NCBI GenBank assembly: GCA_002440825.1
Contig: DJVH01000009.1
Coordinates: 1 to 61,287, forward strand
Source: Bacteriovoracaceae bacterium UBA6261
GTDB lineage: Bacteria > Bdellovibrionota > Bacteriovoracia > Bacteriovoracales > Bacteriovoracaceae
Direction: 5' to 3'
Length of the DNA stretch: 61,287 nt
In this document: positions 25,909 through 33,659 of the stretch, piece by piece
How the letters are laid out: every line of letters begins with the position of its first letter
Numbering within the stretch: position 1 is the stretch's first letter
Translations under genes and position numbers: made by a program
The notes under the pieces: model-generated
Database searches by the model: none
Told to the model about the DNA's origin: nothing
What the model saw: only the letters and a program-made list of their open reading frames with translations

Positions 25909-26988
25909 ATGAATATTCTCGTCATCAGCGATCTGCATCTAGGTAAAGGGAAGTTCCTTAAGAACGGCCAGCTGAACCTTTTGGAAGATTTTCTTGAAGA
26001 CGAAAAGTTCTTTGATTTCTGCGATTATTATTCAAAAGGCGACTACGAAAAAGAAGAAGTACATCTTGTCTTAAACGGCGATATTTTAAACCTCATTCAA
26101 ATTGATGTAGACGGCGTTTACACAAGTATCATTGATGACGAAGTCACAATCCGGGCCATTGATTCTATTGTCAAAGGTCATCCGAGATTTTTTGAAGGTC
26201 TTCGCAAATTTTTAAAGGCCCCTAACAAAAGAATTACCTATGTCATCGGTAATCACGATTCCGGACTCGCGTTCCAGGATGCCCAGATTGCGCTACGAAA
26301 ATATATCGGCGATGAGCTGGAATTTTGTTTTGAGATCAATATCAACGGTGTTCATATAGAACACGGTCATCGCTTTGAAGTCATCAATACAGTGCCTTCT
26401 GACAAATATTTTATGGAAGGTCCCAATGGAAAAATGATTCTGAACCTTCCTTGGGGAACATTGTTTTGTATAAATCTTTTGCCGGTTTTGCGAAAAGATC
26501 GTCCCAATATCGATAAGGTCCGGCCGCTTTCGTCCTATGTGAAGTGGTGTCTGCTTTACGATTTTCCTTTCTTCTGGAAAATGAGTTTGTCGGTTGTGAA
26601 ATACCTTATTCAAAGTAACTTCGATGAATACATCAAGCAAAACAGAAATTTTAAAACGACTCTTGCTGTTTTAAAGCAGATTACGATCTATCCGCTGTAC
26701 GGAAGAAAAGCGAAGGGGATTCTTCGCCGCCGTCCCGAAATTCACACTGTGGTTATGGGCCACACCCATGTTCAGGAATGGGAGCGCTTTCCCGAAAATA
26801 AATACTATTTCAACACCGGCACATGGAACCATATTCCGCAGCTTGATGCGGGGGTCATGGAAGGGCATAATCGTTTTACTTATGTGAAGGTGAAGGTGGA
26901 TCGAGAAAGAAATCTGCTGCTTACCGGAACCATCAGTGTCTGGCAGGGGAACTGGAAACCTTATACCGATGAAGTCTCAGTGACTTAA
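25909..26988 (+). CDS. Metallophosphoesterase (LpxH-like calcineurin fold)
   Basis: This 359-residue protein has the complete metal-ligand series of calcineurin-type phosphoesterases: DLHLG (8-12), LNGDILNL, IGNHDSG, HGHRFE and GHTHVQEW. The spacing and HGHR block recall the UDP-2,3-diacylglucosamine hydrolase relatives, but the protein is about 100 residues longer, with an inserted helical region (about 175-245). The substrate is unknown; lipid A synthesis is one option. AAAGGTGA precedes the ATG. It ends the operon at a bidirectional terminator. Confidence 0.85.
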   Translation: MNILVISDLHLGKGKFLKNGQLNLLEDFLEDEKFFDFCDYYSKGDYEKEEVHLVLNGDILNLIQIDVDGVYTSIIDDEVTIRAIDSIVKGHPRFFEGLRKFLKAPNKRITYVIGNHDSGLAFQDAQIALRKYIGDELEFCFEININGVHIEHGHRFEVINTVPSDKYFMEGPNGKMILNLPWGTLFCINLLPVLRKDRPNIDKVRPLSSYVKWCLLYDFPFFWKMSLSVVKYLIQSNFDEYIKQNRNFKTTLAVLKQITIYPLYGRKAKGILRRRPEIHTVVMGHTHVQEWERFPENKYYFNTGTWNHIPQLDAGVMEGHNRFTYVKVKVDRERNLLLTGTISVWQGNWKPYTDEVSVT

Positions 26989-27021
26989 TTTTGTTGAAAA
27001 AAGATTCTTATAAAAATGATT

Positions 27022-27053
27022 AAAAAAAAAGCTCCCAGCGGGAGCTTTTTTTT
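27022..27053. terminator. Bidirectional intrinsic terminator
   Basis: GCTCCC (27031-27036) and GGGAGC (27040-27045) with an AGC loop are flanked by an A run on the left and a T run on the right. It can therefore stop both the phosphoesterase transcript and the converging histone-like gene, whose last codon abuts it. Confidence 0.9.
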
Positions 27054-27372
27054 ATGTTGTTTTTTTCGTTGTCTTTTTTCTTGCCGGTGCTTTTTTAGCA
27101 GTCTTTTTAGTTGTTTTCTTTTTCACAGCTTTTTTCTTTTTCAAAACGACTTCAACTTTCTTCTGGATTTTATCAAGTTCTTTTTTCTGATCATTCATGA
27201 ACTTCTTTGCTTTCTTCACTTCTTCAGAAACTGTTTTCTCAATTTTCTTTTCAAGGGATTTTCTTTCAGATTGAAATTTATCCACTAGTCCCTTAACAAC
27301 GTGCTTTTTTTTGAGTTTATCAATTTCTTGTTTGAGATCCTGAAATGATTTTAGCAATTGTCTTTTGTCCAC
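27052..27372 (-). CDS. Histone H1-like lysine-rich protein
   Basis: This 106-residue protein starts at a GTG behind AAGGAG. The N-terminal 75 residues form a charged helix or coiled coil (LKQEIDKLKKKHVVKGLVDKF, VEVVLKKKKAV). The tail is a Lys/Ala/Thr-rich tract with KKTAKKAPARKKTTKK character, like histone H1 tails and the Hc1 or AlgP-type nucleoid proteins. It is probably a DNA-binding, chromosome-compacting protein. It follows the NAD synthetase gene on the same strand with 18 bases between, so both may share a transcript. A paralogue of phasin-like proteins with an H1 tail is an alternative. Confidence 0.7.
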   Translation of the reverse strand: MDKRQLLKSFQDLKQEIDKLKKKHVVKGLVDKFQSERKSLEKKIEKTVSEEVKKAKKFMNDQKKELDKIQKKVEVVLKKKKAVKKKTTKKTAKKAPARKKTTKKTT

Positions 27373-27390
27373 GAGATTCTCCTTATGAAG

Positions 27391-29142
27391 TTAGAGCGTT
27401 TTTTTACTTATCGGAACACGGTGACCAAAACCAAAACTTTTGGCCTTCACTTTTATTATAGGACAAAACTGTCTGCGTTTGTACTCTGATTTTGTCAGAA
27501 GGCCAAAAACTTTCATGACCTCTTGAGGGTGGTGACCCTTCTTGATCAGATCTTGAGGTCCGTAACGAAGTGAGAGAAAACTTTCCAGGATCGGATCGAG
27601 CCTGTCGTAGGCCGGTAAGGACTGTGCATCTTCCTGGTTTTCCCGCAATTCCGCCGAAGGCGGGCGATCGATGATTTCCGCCGGAATAATGTTGTTGTAG
27701 CGGGCATTGATAAAGCGGGCCAGATCGAAAACTTCGCTCTTATACAAGTCGCCAAGAACAGAGAGAGCGCCGACGCTGTCGCCATAAAGCGTGGAGTAGC
27801 CCACTGCGATTTCAGATTTATTGGAAGTATTGAGAACCATCGAACCTACTTCATTGGAGCGGGCATAAATCATGGCACCTCTCAGCCGGCTCTGAATATT
27901 TTCGTCGGCAAGACCTTTCATTTCAGATGAAAAACTGTCCCGGTAAGCGCTTCTGATCGTCGAATGAATGAACTTAATCGGCAATGTGGACAATTTTACA
28001 TTGATATTGCGGCAAAGATCATAAGAAAGATCATAAGAAAGCGAACTGGAAAAAAAGCCCGGCATAAAGACGGCTTCCATTTCCATATTGGGAATTGTTT
28101 TTCGATCTTTTAAAATTTTCAAAATGGCCAGTACAAGAGAGGAATCCATCCCACCTGAAAGCGCGATGGTGAAGCGGGCCATTTTATTTTTCAATGCATA
28201 ATCGCTGATTCCCAGCATGAGTCCTTCAAGAACTTCTTCACATTCATGTTCTTTCAGAGGAAGAAGTCGTCTCGTGTCGCTCGAAAGGCGTGAAGAAAAG
28301 ATCGTCCCCCAGCTGTTTGAATCTGATTTTAAATGTGTCGTTTTTCCTGAGGAGAAAACAGGAAGGGGAAGCGAAATGACGTCTTGTCTGAAGCGCTTTC
28401 CAAGAGCGACAATATCCTTTCCATCCACCACGAAACTCTGACCGTCGAAAAGAATTTCATCTTCAGCGGCCACGCGATTGACGTAAGCAAACGGAGCTTC
28501 CATGAAATTGGCAATTTCCATCGCTCGTTGCGTGCGAAGATCCTGCTTGCCCAGATGATAAGGGCTTGCGGATATATTCACGATCAGATCGCATTTACCT
28601 TTCTGGGCCTCAATGAAATCTTTGAGCTGTTCAACAGGATCTATTTCGTGAAGGTGAGAAAACCACATGTCTTCGCAGATGAGAAGGCCGATTGTTTTGC
28701 CGTCAAACTGATAAACGGCCGGATCATGACCTGGAGTGAAATATTTTTTCTCTTCGTAGAGGTCGTAATTAGGCAAAAGTTGTTTTGTATAGAGCACCCG
28801 GGGCTTCTGGCCGGGACGCAGCTCATACATCACATTTTCAATCTGAAGCGGAAGGCCCAATGAATCAAATGAGTAGGAAAGGCCACCCATTAAAAGAGCC
28901 AGAGGACTGTTTGATTTGAACTGATTAACTGCCCAGTGGCCCAGATCGGCCAGAAAGGACTGATAATCATCAATAAAGCTTTTTTGAAGAACGAGGTCCT
29001 GCAATGGATAGCCAGTCAAAAACAACTCAGGAAACAAGTGCAGACCACTCTGTGAGGGCGTAGAGAAGGTGGAAGTAATGTATTTAAACAGACCTTCAAA
29101 ATCGCCGATTTCGTGATGTGTTTGATGAAGATTTAATTGCAT
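27391..29142 (-). CDS. nadE: Glutamine-dependent NAD+ synthetase
   Basis: This 583-residue protein joins an N-terminal nitrilase-type glutaminase domain (Glu39 in FPELFLTGYP, Lys120 in YTKQLLPNYDLYEE, Cys156 in LLICEDMW) to an ammonia-dependent synthetase domain with the pyrophosphatase loop SGGMDSS (329-335), GVGSMV-like NTSNKSEIAVGYSTLYGDS, and a final HRVPISKK. It makes NAD from nicotinate adenine dinucleotide with glutamine as nitrogen source. Size and motif order are those of the classic NadE. The last residues and a histone-like gene follow with 18 bases between. Confidence 0.96.
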   Translation of the reverse strand: MQLNLHQTHHEIGDFEGLFKYITSTFSTPSQSGLHLFPELFLTGYPLQDLVLQKSFIDDYQSFLADLGHWAVNQFKSNSPLALLMGGLSYSFDSLGLPLQIENVMYELRPGQKPRVLYTKQLLPNYDLYEEKKYFTPGHDPAVYQFDGKTIGLLICEDMWFSHLHEIDPVEQLKDFIEAQKGKCDLIVNISASPYHLGKQDLRTQRAMEIANFMEAPFAYVNRVAAEDEILFDGQSFVVDGKDIVALGKRFRQDVISLPLPVFSSGKTTHLKSDSNSWGTIFSSRLSSDTRRLLPLKEHECEEVLEGLMLGISDYALKNKMARFTIALSGGMDSSLVLAILKILKDRKTIPNMEMEAVFMPGFFSSSLSYDLSYDLCRNINVKLSTLPIKFIHSTIRSAYRDSFSSEMKGLADENIQSRLRGAMIYARSNEVGSMVLNTSNKSEIAVGYSTLYGDSVGALSVLGDLYKSEVFDLARFINARYNNIIPAEIIDRPPSAELRENQEDAQSLPAYDRLDPILESFLSLRYGPQDLIKKGHHPQEVMKVFGLLTKSEYKRRQFCPIIKVKAKSFGFGHRVPISKKTL

Positions 29143-29225
29143 GAATGCATCCGTTGATCTAAATTTAAAATTCTAAGATTACCTCAGAATATTAGTAAAA
29201 TTGGCCATAGAAGAAAAGGGCAAAT

Positions 29226-30131
29226 GTGATCGGAATTCTCCTCGTTATTCTTGCGGGACTATTGTGGGCAGTGGATACGTTGATTCGTTATCCGCTTCTT
29301 TTTGGCGGCATCAGCGCAGAGCGGATTGTTTTTACCGAACATCTTTTTCTGTCCCTTCTTTTCATTCCGCTTTTATGGAAGAACAGAGGGCCCATCTGGC
29401 AGACAAGAATCTCATCCTTTTTTTATTTCATGTTTATTGGTGTTTTCGGATCGGCCATTGGAACTCTGGCCTTTACCAAAGCATTTACGTTGATCAATCC
29501 TTCACTGGTCATTCTGCTTCAAAAACTTCAGCCGGTTATTTCCTTTAGCCTTGCGGCCATTTTTTTAAAAGAAAAAATAAAAAGAGAGTTTCTCATCTGG
29601 GCGGGCATTGCCGTCGTCGGAGGATTGCTCATTTCTGCACCGGATATCATGCCGGATCCCAATAAATTCGAGTTCAATCTGCATTTTCTCTCTCAAGGCG
29701 CCATGATGGGATATCTTTTAACTATGGTTGCCGTTGTGAGTTGGGGAGCCTCTACGGTTTTTGGAAAGAAGCTCACCGCTGATGGCTACAATGAAATCCA
29801 GATCATGGGCGGGCGATTTATTTTTGGTTTTGTTTTTCTTATTTTTTATATCTATGCCAACCGCACCATCGTGCTGTTTGACTGGCAGCCTATAATTTGG
29901 GGAAAGATTCTTTTGATGGTAATATTATCGGGACTCCTTGGAATGTATTTTTACTACAAGGGGCTCAAAATGATTTCTGCTCACGTTTGTGCCATCGCAG
30001 AAATGTTTTTTCCACTTTCTGCCGTGACAATCAACTGGATCTTTTTAGGGCAGAAGCTGACACCAGTTCAGCTGGCAGGGGCCGGGCTCCTGACACTCGG
30101 GTCGGCCGTCATTCAGTTGAAGCATTATTAG
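29226..30131 (+). CDS. EamA-type drug/metabolite transporter
   Basis: This 301-residue protein has about ten membrane helices in two EamA repeats. The first spans 1-140 and includes FGSAIGTLAFTKAFTLINPSLVILLQKLQPVISFSLAAIFLKE. The second ends VCAIAEMFFPLSAVTINWIFLGQ. The last helix is followed by a short basic end. These are inner-membrane exporters of metabolites or amino acids; the substrate is not inferable. It starts at a GTG; the ATG two bases earlier is in another frame. The epimerase gene follows by 25 bases. Confidence 0.85.
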   Translation: MIGILLVILAGLLWAVDTLIRYPLLFGGISAERIVFTEHLFLSLLFIPLLWKNRGPIWQTRISSFFYFMFIGVFGSAIGTLAFTKAFTLINPSLVILLQKLQPVISFSLAAIFLKEKIKREFLIWAGIAVVGGLLISAPDIMPDPNKFEFNLHFLSQGAMMGYLLTMVAVVSWGASTVFGKKLTADGYNEIQIMGGRFIFGFVFLIFYIYANRTIVLFDWQPIIWGKILLMVILSGLLGMYFYYKGLKMISAHVCAIAEMFFPLSAVTINWIFLGQKLTPVQLAGAGLLTLGSAVIQLKHY

Positions 30132-30156
30132 TTTAAAAATTCTGAGGAGCATAGTC

Positions 30157-31128
30157 ATGAACAAGGTTGTATTACCTGAAACAATGGAAGGAAAAACGAT
30201 AGTTGTCGCCGGAGCAGCGGGATTTGTTCCATCGACATTGTGCGAGTTCTATCTCAACCTTGGCGCCAGAGTCATCGGGATCGACAATTTCATCACTGGA
30301 TCACGTTCAAACATTGATCTGCTTTCAAGTTATAAAAATTTTGAATTTCACCAGCACAATATTTACGAAAAACTTCCCAACTTCAAAGATCTGAAAATAG
30401 ATTATATTTTCTCACTGGCAAGTCCGGCCTCTCCCATTGATTTTTCCATTATTCCACTGGAAATCATGAGAGTGAATTCAGAAGGCACGCTTAAGCTTCT
30501 TGAGCTTGCTAAAGAAAAGAATGCGCGCTTTCTCGAAGCCTCGACAAGCGAAGTGTACGGCGATCCGGAAATTCATCCGCAACGGGAAGATTATGTGGGA
30601 CATGTAAACTGTATCGGCCCACGTTCGTGCTATGACGAAAGCAAACGTTTTGCCGAAGCACTGACGATGAGCTTTCACCATAAGTACAATGTCGATACAC
30701 GCATCGTGAGAATTTTTAATACTTATGGTCCGCGCATGCGTCCTAATGATGGAAGAGTCATTCCTAATTTCATCACGCAGGCACTCAAGGGCGAAGACCT
30801 GACTGTTTACGGAGACGGGTCTCAAACACGCTCTTATTGTTTCTCTACGGATCTTGTAAACGCTATTCATACAGTCATGATGAGCAGCGATCCGACGCCG
30901 TTTAACTGTGGTAACCCAGATGAAAAAACTGTACTTGAAACGGCCGAGTTGATTATTAAAATCCTGGGAAGCACTTCTAAAATCGTCAATCTTCCGTTGC
31001 CAAAAGATGATCCGAAGAGAAGAAGACCGGACATTTCAAAACTTCAATCGGTCTCTGATTACAAACCTCTTGTCTCTTTTGAAGAGGGGATCAGACAAAC
31101 TGCCGAGTATTTCAAAAATAACCTTTAA
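30157..31128 (+). CDS. NAD-dependent nucleotide-sugar epimerase/decarboxylase (UXS-like)
   Basis: This 323-residue extended SDR is close to UDP-glucuronate decarboxylase (UXS). It has IGIDNFITGSRSNI, ASTSEVYGDPEIHPQ and NCIGPRSCYDESKRFAEAL with the catalytic Tyr-x3-Lys, then FNTYGPRMRPNDGRVIPNFI and SYCFSTDLV. It likely makes UDP-xylose or a related sugar for surface polysaccharide. Oddly, the NAD glycine motif reads GAAGFVP (19-25), with Pro where nearly all have Gly (GxxGxxG), which may alter cofactor binding. A glycosyltransferase follows by 21 bases. Confidence 0.88.
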   Translation: MNKVVLPETMEGKTIVVAGAAGFVPSTLCEFYLNLGARVIGIDNFITGSRSNIDLLSSYKNFEFHQHNIYEKLPNFKDLKIDYIFSLASPASPIDFSIIPLEIMRVNSEGTLKLLELAKEKNARFLEASTSEVYGDPEIHPQREDYVGHVNCIGPRSCYDESKRFAEALTMSFHHKYNVDTRIVRIFNTYGPRMRPNDGRVIPNFITQALKGEDLTVYGDGSQTRSYCFSTDLVNAIHTVMMSSDPTPFNCGNPDEKTVLETAELIIKILGSTSKIVNLPLPKDDPKRRRPDISKLQSVSDYKPLVSFEEGIRQTAEYFKNNL

Positions 31129-31149
31129 AGAAAAAACATTAAGATCATT

Positions 31150-32235
31150 ATGAAAGTTGCCATTACCTGCGATACCCTTTTAGAGAGAAACCATTACACA
31201 GAAATCATTGAACTTATCTGTGAACTTTTTCCCAATGCCAGACTCTATTGTTTTGCTCATAAGCAAGGCGCGATCCTGGGGCACATCGAGCAAAGAGTGA
31301 TTACTTCCACTCATCTGTCAAAGACGGTGAGAAGTGAGAATGAATTTTATCTGCATTCTTATCAGATTCCCAGCATTGCCAAGAATCTTTTCGTTTCCTG
31401 CGAATATGATCTCATCGTCAATATCTCAAAAGGATTTTCCCAAGGAATTAAGAAATGTGATCGCACAAAACAAATCACATTCCTGTATGAACTTGGTTAT
31501 GAAAATCGCATCAACAAAACTCTTCTGCAAAGAATTTTCAAAAACTTTGTTGAATCGTGGGCGATTAAAAGTCTGAAGAAAGCTGATCTTGTTGTCGTTT
31601 CAAGAGAAGACATTAAGGAAAAACTTAAGCATGAACTTCCTAATCTGGATGTCACGCCACCTCCCTTCAGAGTTTCAGACTATACGTTATTTCCTAAGAA
31701 CATGTTCCCTCATCATTTTTATCTCATTGAGAGCAATGGCCTTACTGAAGAACAGGCCACACAGCTGTCAGAGTGGATGGACGAGTGGAAACTTGAATAT
31801 CAATTCATCGGCAATGACAAACATTTGTCAGGATTGAAACAAAAACTTCCTCAGAATAAATTTTTCGGCAACCGCTGCAGCGGAGAACACGCTCCAGTCC
31901 TGGCCTCTTCTAAAGCCTTGATCAGTTTCAATACTTCAGAATTTCCCAATCTCGTCCTGGCCACAATGGCCGTCGGTAGACCAGTCATCGTTGCCAATGA
32001 AATAAAAAAATGGGTTGATGGCACGGGAACATTCTTTGCGTCGTTTTCAAAACAATCTCTGAAAGTGATGATTGATGAAGTGATTGCCAGAGATGATGAA
32101 CTCGAAGGTCAAAAAATCAGAGCGCATGTTATGGATTATCACGATATCAAGTTCAAAGCGCAGATCAAGCGCATTCTTGAAAAGTATCATGAGGATTTAC
32201 ATGCTAGTTCTGGCTGCGAAGGGTGCAGCTCATAA
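31150..32235 (+). CDS. GT-B-fold glycosyltransferase
   Basis: This 361-residue protein has the layout of a GT4-like glycosyltransferase: an N-terminal Rossmann half (MKVAITCDTLLERNHYTEII...LFPNARLYCF), a middle segment (KADLVVVSREDIKEKL) and a C-terminal half with SSKALISFNTSEFPNLVLATMAVGRPVIV, which corresponds to the EGFGLxxxEAMAxGxPVI nucleotide-sugar site. The usual E-x7-E acidic pair is replaced by NTSEFPN...M, so the family is divergent. It likely adds a sugar made by the preceding epimerase. The Cys-rich end (SSGCEGCSS) overlaps the converging gene by 32 bases. Confidence 0.7.
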   Translation: MKVAITCDTLLERNHYTEIIELICELFPNARLYCFAHKQGAILGHIEQRVITSTHLSKTVRSENEFYLHSYQIPSIAKNLFVSCEYDLIVNISKGFSQGIKKCDRTKQITFLYELGYENRINKTLLQRIFKNFVESWAIKSLKKADLVVVSREDIKEKLKHELPNLDVTPPPFRVSDYTLFPKNMFPHHFYLIESNGLTEEQATQLSEWMDEWKLEYQFIGNDKHLSGLKQKLPQNKFFGNRCSGEHAPVLASSKALISFNTSEFPNLVLATMAVGRPVIVANEIKKWVDGTGTFFASFSKQSLKVMIDEVIARDDELEGQKIRAHVMDYHDIKFKAQIKRILEKYHEDLHASSGCEGCSS

Positions 32236-33364
32236 GTTCTTCCAGATTGCTTCCTGTTGAATTTTGAAACGGTCCGAAGTGATTGTACGCTTTTCCTGCC
32301 TGAAAATGTGGTGTCACACAACGTGCTTCCTGAGATTTTAATTTTCCATTCACAAGATTCGACGGGAAAGTGGAAGTAGATTTGGATGTATTCACCTGAA
32401 TGGCAAAAGTCTGAACTAGTTTATGAACACCACAGAAAACATTGAAGCTCTGATAAGAGCTGCCCAGGACTTTTATTAAATCACCTTGAGATCCATTAAC
32501 AGGAAGCTGACAATTTTTCTTCTCAGCGTGAAGTTTATTCCAGGCCTTCAGACATGGCGAAATATTTCCCGATTTATTGGGCGTAAATTGAAAGGCACCG
32601 ATATTAAGTTTTGATTCTGCAGGTTGTGAGGGATCTTCATAAAATTCAACTCCCGCAGGCTTGCGGTAATTGGCAGGTGAGTATTTTCTGGCAACATTTT
32701 GAGAGCTCGAACTATCTGCTGAACCAAGAGATTCAGAGTAGGCCAGGCAAGAAAAGAATCTCGACCAGAGAGAGAGTAGTTCAGCTTTCGCAGTCTGATC
32801 ACCGCTAATCACATCCGTTCTTAAACTATTTACTGCATTGGCAAACTGATTCATCTTATCAATTGTTGATTGCGATGGAACATTTTTAATTGTTTGTGAA
32901 AGTGAAGACGAACTGACCTGACAAAGGGGATGGCGAATGAGGGAAGTCGGAAAATAATTTGAATCACTTTCACTTGTGCCGTAGTAGGAACCAATGGCCC
33001 CGACCATGGCCGGAATATCTTTAATCATTTTCTGAGAATAATAACTGATCTGATCGGCAAATTGATCATGAGGTTCATTATCATCGAAACATTTATCTGC
33101 CGTATCGTCGTTAACGATTGATCTTATTTTTGTGAGCTCGCTGAGTTTTTTAAAAGCGTCTACAGAAGGTCCGACCACACTGGATGCATTCAAGTATTCA
33201 TCTGCATTCAGGTCCTGGCCAAAATCAATTGTTGGAACAGGAACAGTGGGCAAGGGATTTTGTGAAGGAGTGGAGCTGCCGCCTGGATTGCGGGGACGTT
33301 TAGAACCCATGGCAAATGATTGAGCAGAAGAGATGACCAGACAAAGGAGGATTAGTGTTTTCAT
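32204..33364 (-). CDS. Secreted protein, possible lysozyme-like fold
   Basis: This 386-residue protein has a signal peptide (MKTLILLCLVISSAQSFA) and a Pro/Ser-rich linker (22-46). The segment CLAYSESLGSAD (with a candidate catalytic Glu) and, 40 residues on, LNIGAFQFTPNKSG recall the E...S and G-x-M/F-Q blocks of SLT-type lytic transglycosylases, but the similarity is weak. Seven to eight Cys suggest disulfides. It is preceded on the minus strand by the candidate RNA and a terminator, so it probably has its own promoter. Exported to the periplasm or beyond. Confidence 0.6.
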   Translation of the reverse strand: MKTLILLCLVISSAQSFAMGSKRPRNPGGSSTPSQNPLPTVPVPTIDFGQDLNADEYLNASSVVGPSVDAFKKLSELTKIRSIVNDDTADKCFDDNEPHDQFADQISYYSQKMIKDIPAMVGAIGSYYGTSESDSNYFPTSLIRHPLCQVSSSSLSQTIKNVPSQSTIDKMNQFANAVNSLRTDVISGDQTAKAELLSLWSRFFSCLAYSESLGSADSSSSQNVARKYSPANYRKPAGVEFYEDPSQPAESKLNIGAFQFTPNKSGNISPCLKAWNKLHAEKKNCQLPVNGSQGDLIKVLGSSYQSFNVFCGVHKLVQTFAIQVNTSKSTSTFPSNLVNGKLKSQEARCVTPHFQAGKAYNHFGPFQNSTGSNLEELMSCTLRSQN

Positions 33365-33404
33365 GGTTCCTTTGTCGGAACAGAAAGCACTAAATTTTAG
33401 GAAC

Positions 33405-33429
33405 TAAAGAAAACGGCAAAATTTGCCGC
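33405..33429 (-). terminator. Intrinsic terminator, minus strand
   Basis: CGGCAAA/TTTGCCG (33414-33428) is a perfect inverted repeat. Read on the minus strand it is followed by TTTTCTTT. It lies after the candidate structured RNA and before the leader of the secreted-protein gene, so it should end the RNA. Confidence 0.65.
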
Positions 33430-33590
33430 TGTCATTTGATAAGGCCCCTCGGGGCGTTAGCCCTTAAGGGGCCTTCTTAGTTTTCCACCGAAGCCTTGGG
33501 CCTGCACCACTTTATCCTGATAATTTGTTATTTGTTGTTTCCAACAAGTGATGCGAGTGAGGGCTTCGGTGTCAGACCTTCCTCTTTTTC
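33405..33590 (-). ncRNA. Candidate structured noncoding RNA downstream of kup
   Basis: The minus-strand transcript can fold into a long hairpin. A 10-bp stem (33562-33571 with 33486-33495) is followed by an internal loop, a 9-bp stem (33546-33554 with 33504-33512) and a stacked 4-bp stem capped by a GAAA tetraloop (33534-33545). A second hairpin (33441-33449 with 33467-33475) and an intrinsic terminator follow. One pair in the second stem is G-U on this strand but C-A on the other, and the GNRA loop exists only here, so the minus strand is favoured. The length (about 185 nt) would suit a 6S-type RNA, but no diagnostic motif of a known family was found. Confidence 0.45.
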
Positions 33591-33659
33591 CTCAATTAGA
33601 GAGTAGACCGCACGTAAGGATTTGAGGATGACATGCGAGCCTAAAAAGGATGTTTAAGG

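Noticed and set aside
28384..28863. 159-codon open frame opposite nadE
   Set aside because: Antisense to the catalytic region of nadE; composition is that of a reverse-complement shadow.
33421..33640. tmRNA, RNase P or SRP RNA in the kup downstream region
   Set aside because: None of the diagnostic motifs (tmRNA acceptor ends, RNase P GAGGAAAGUCC, SRP GGAAGCAGCC) is present.
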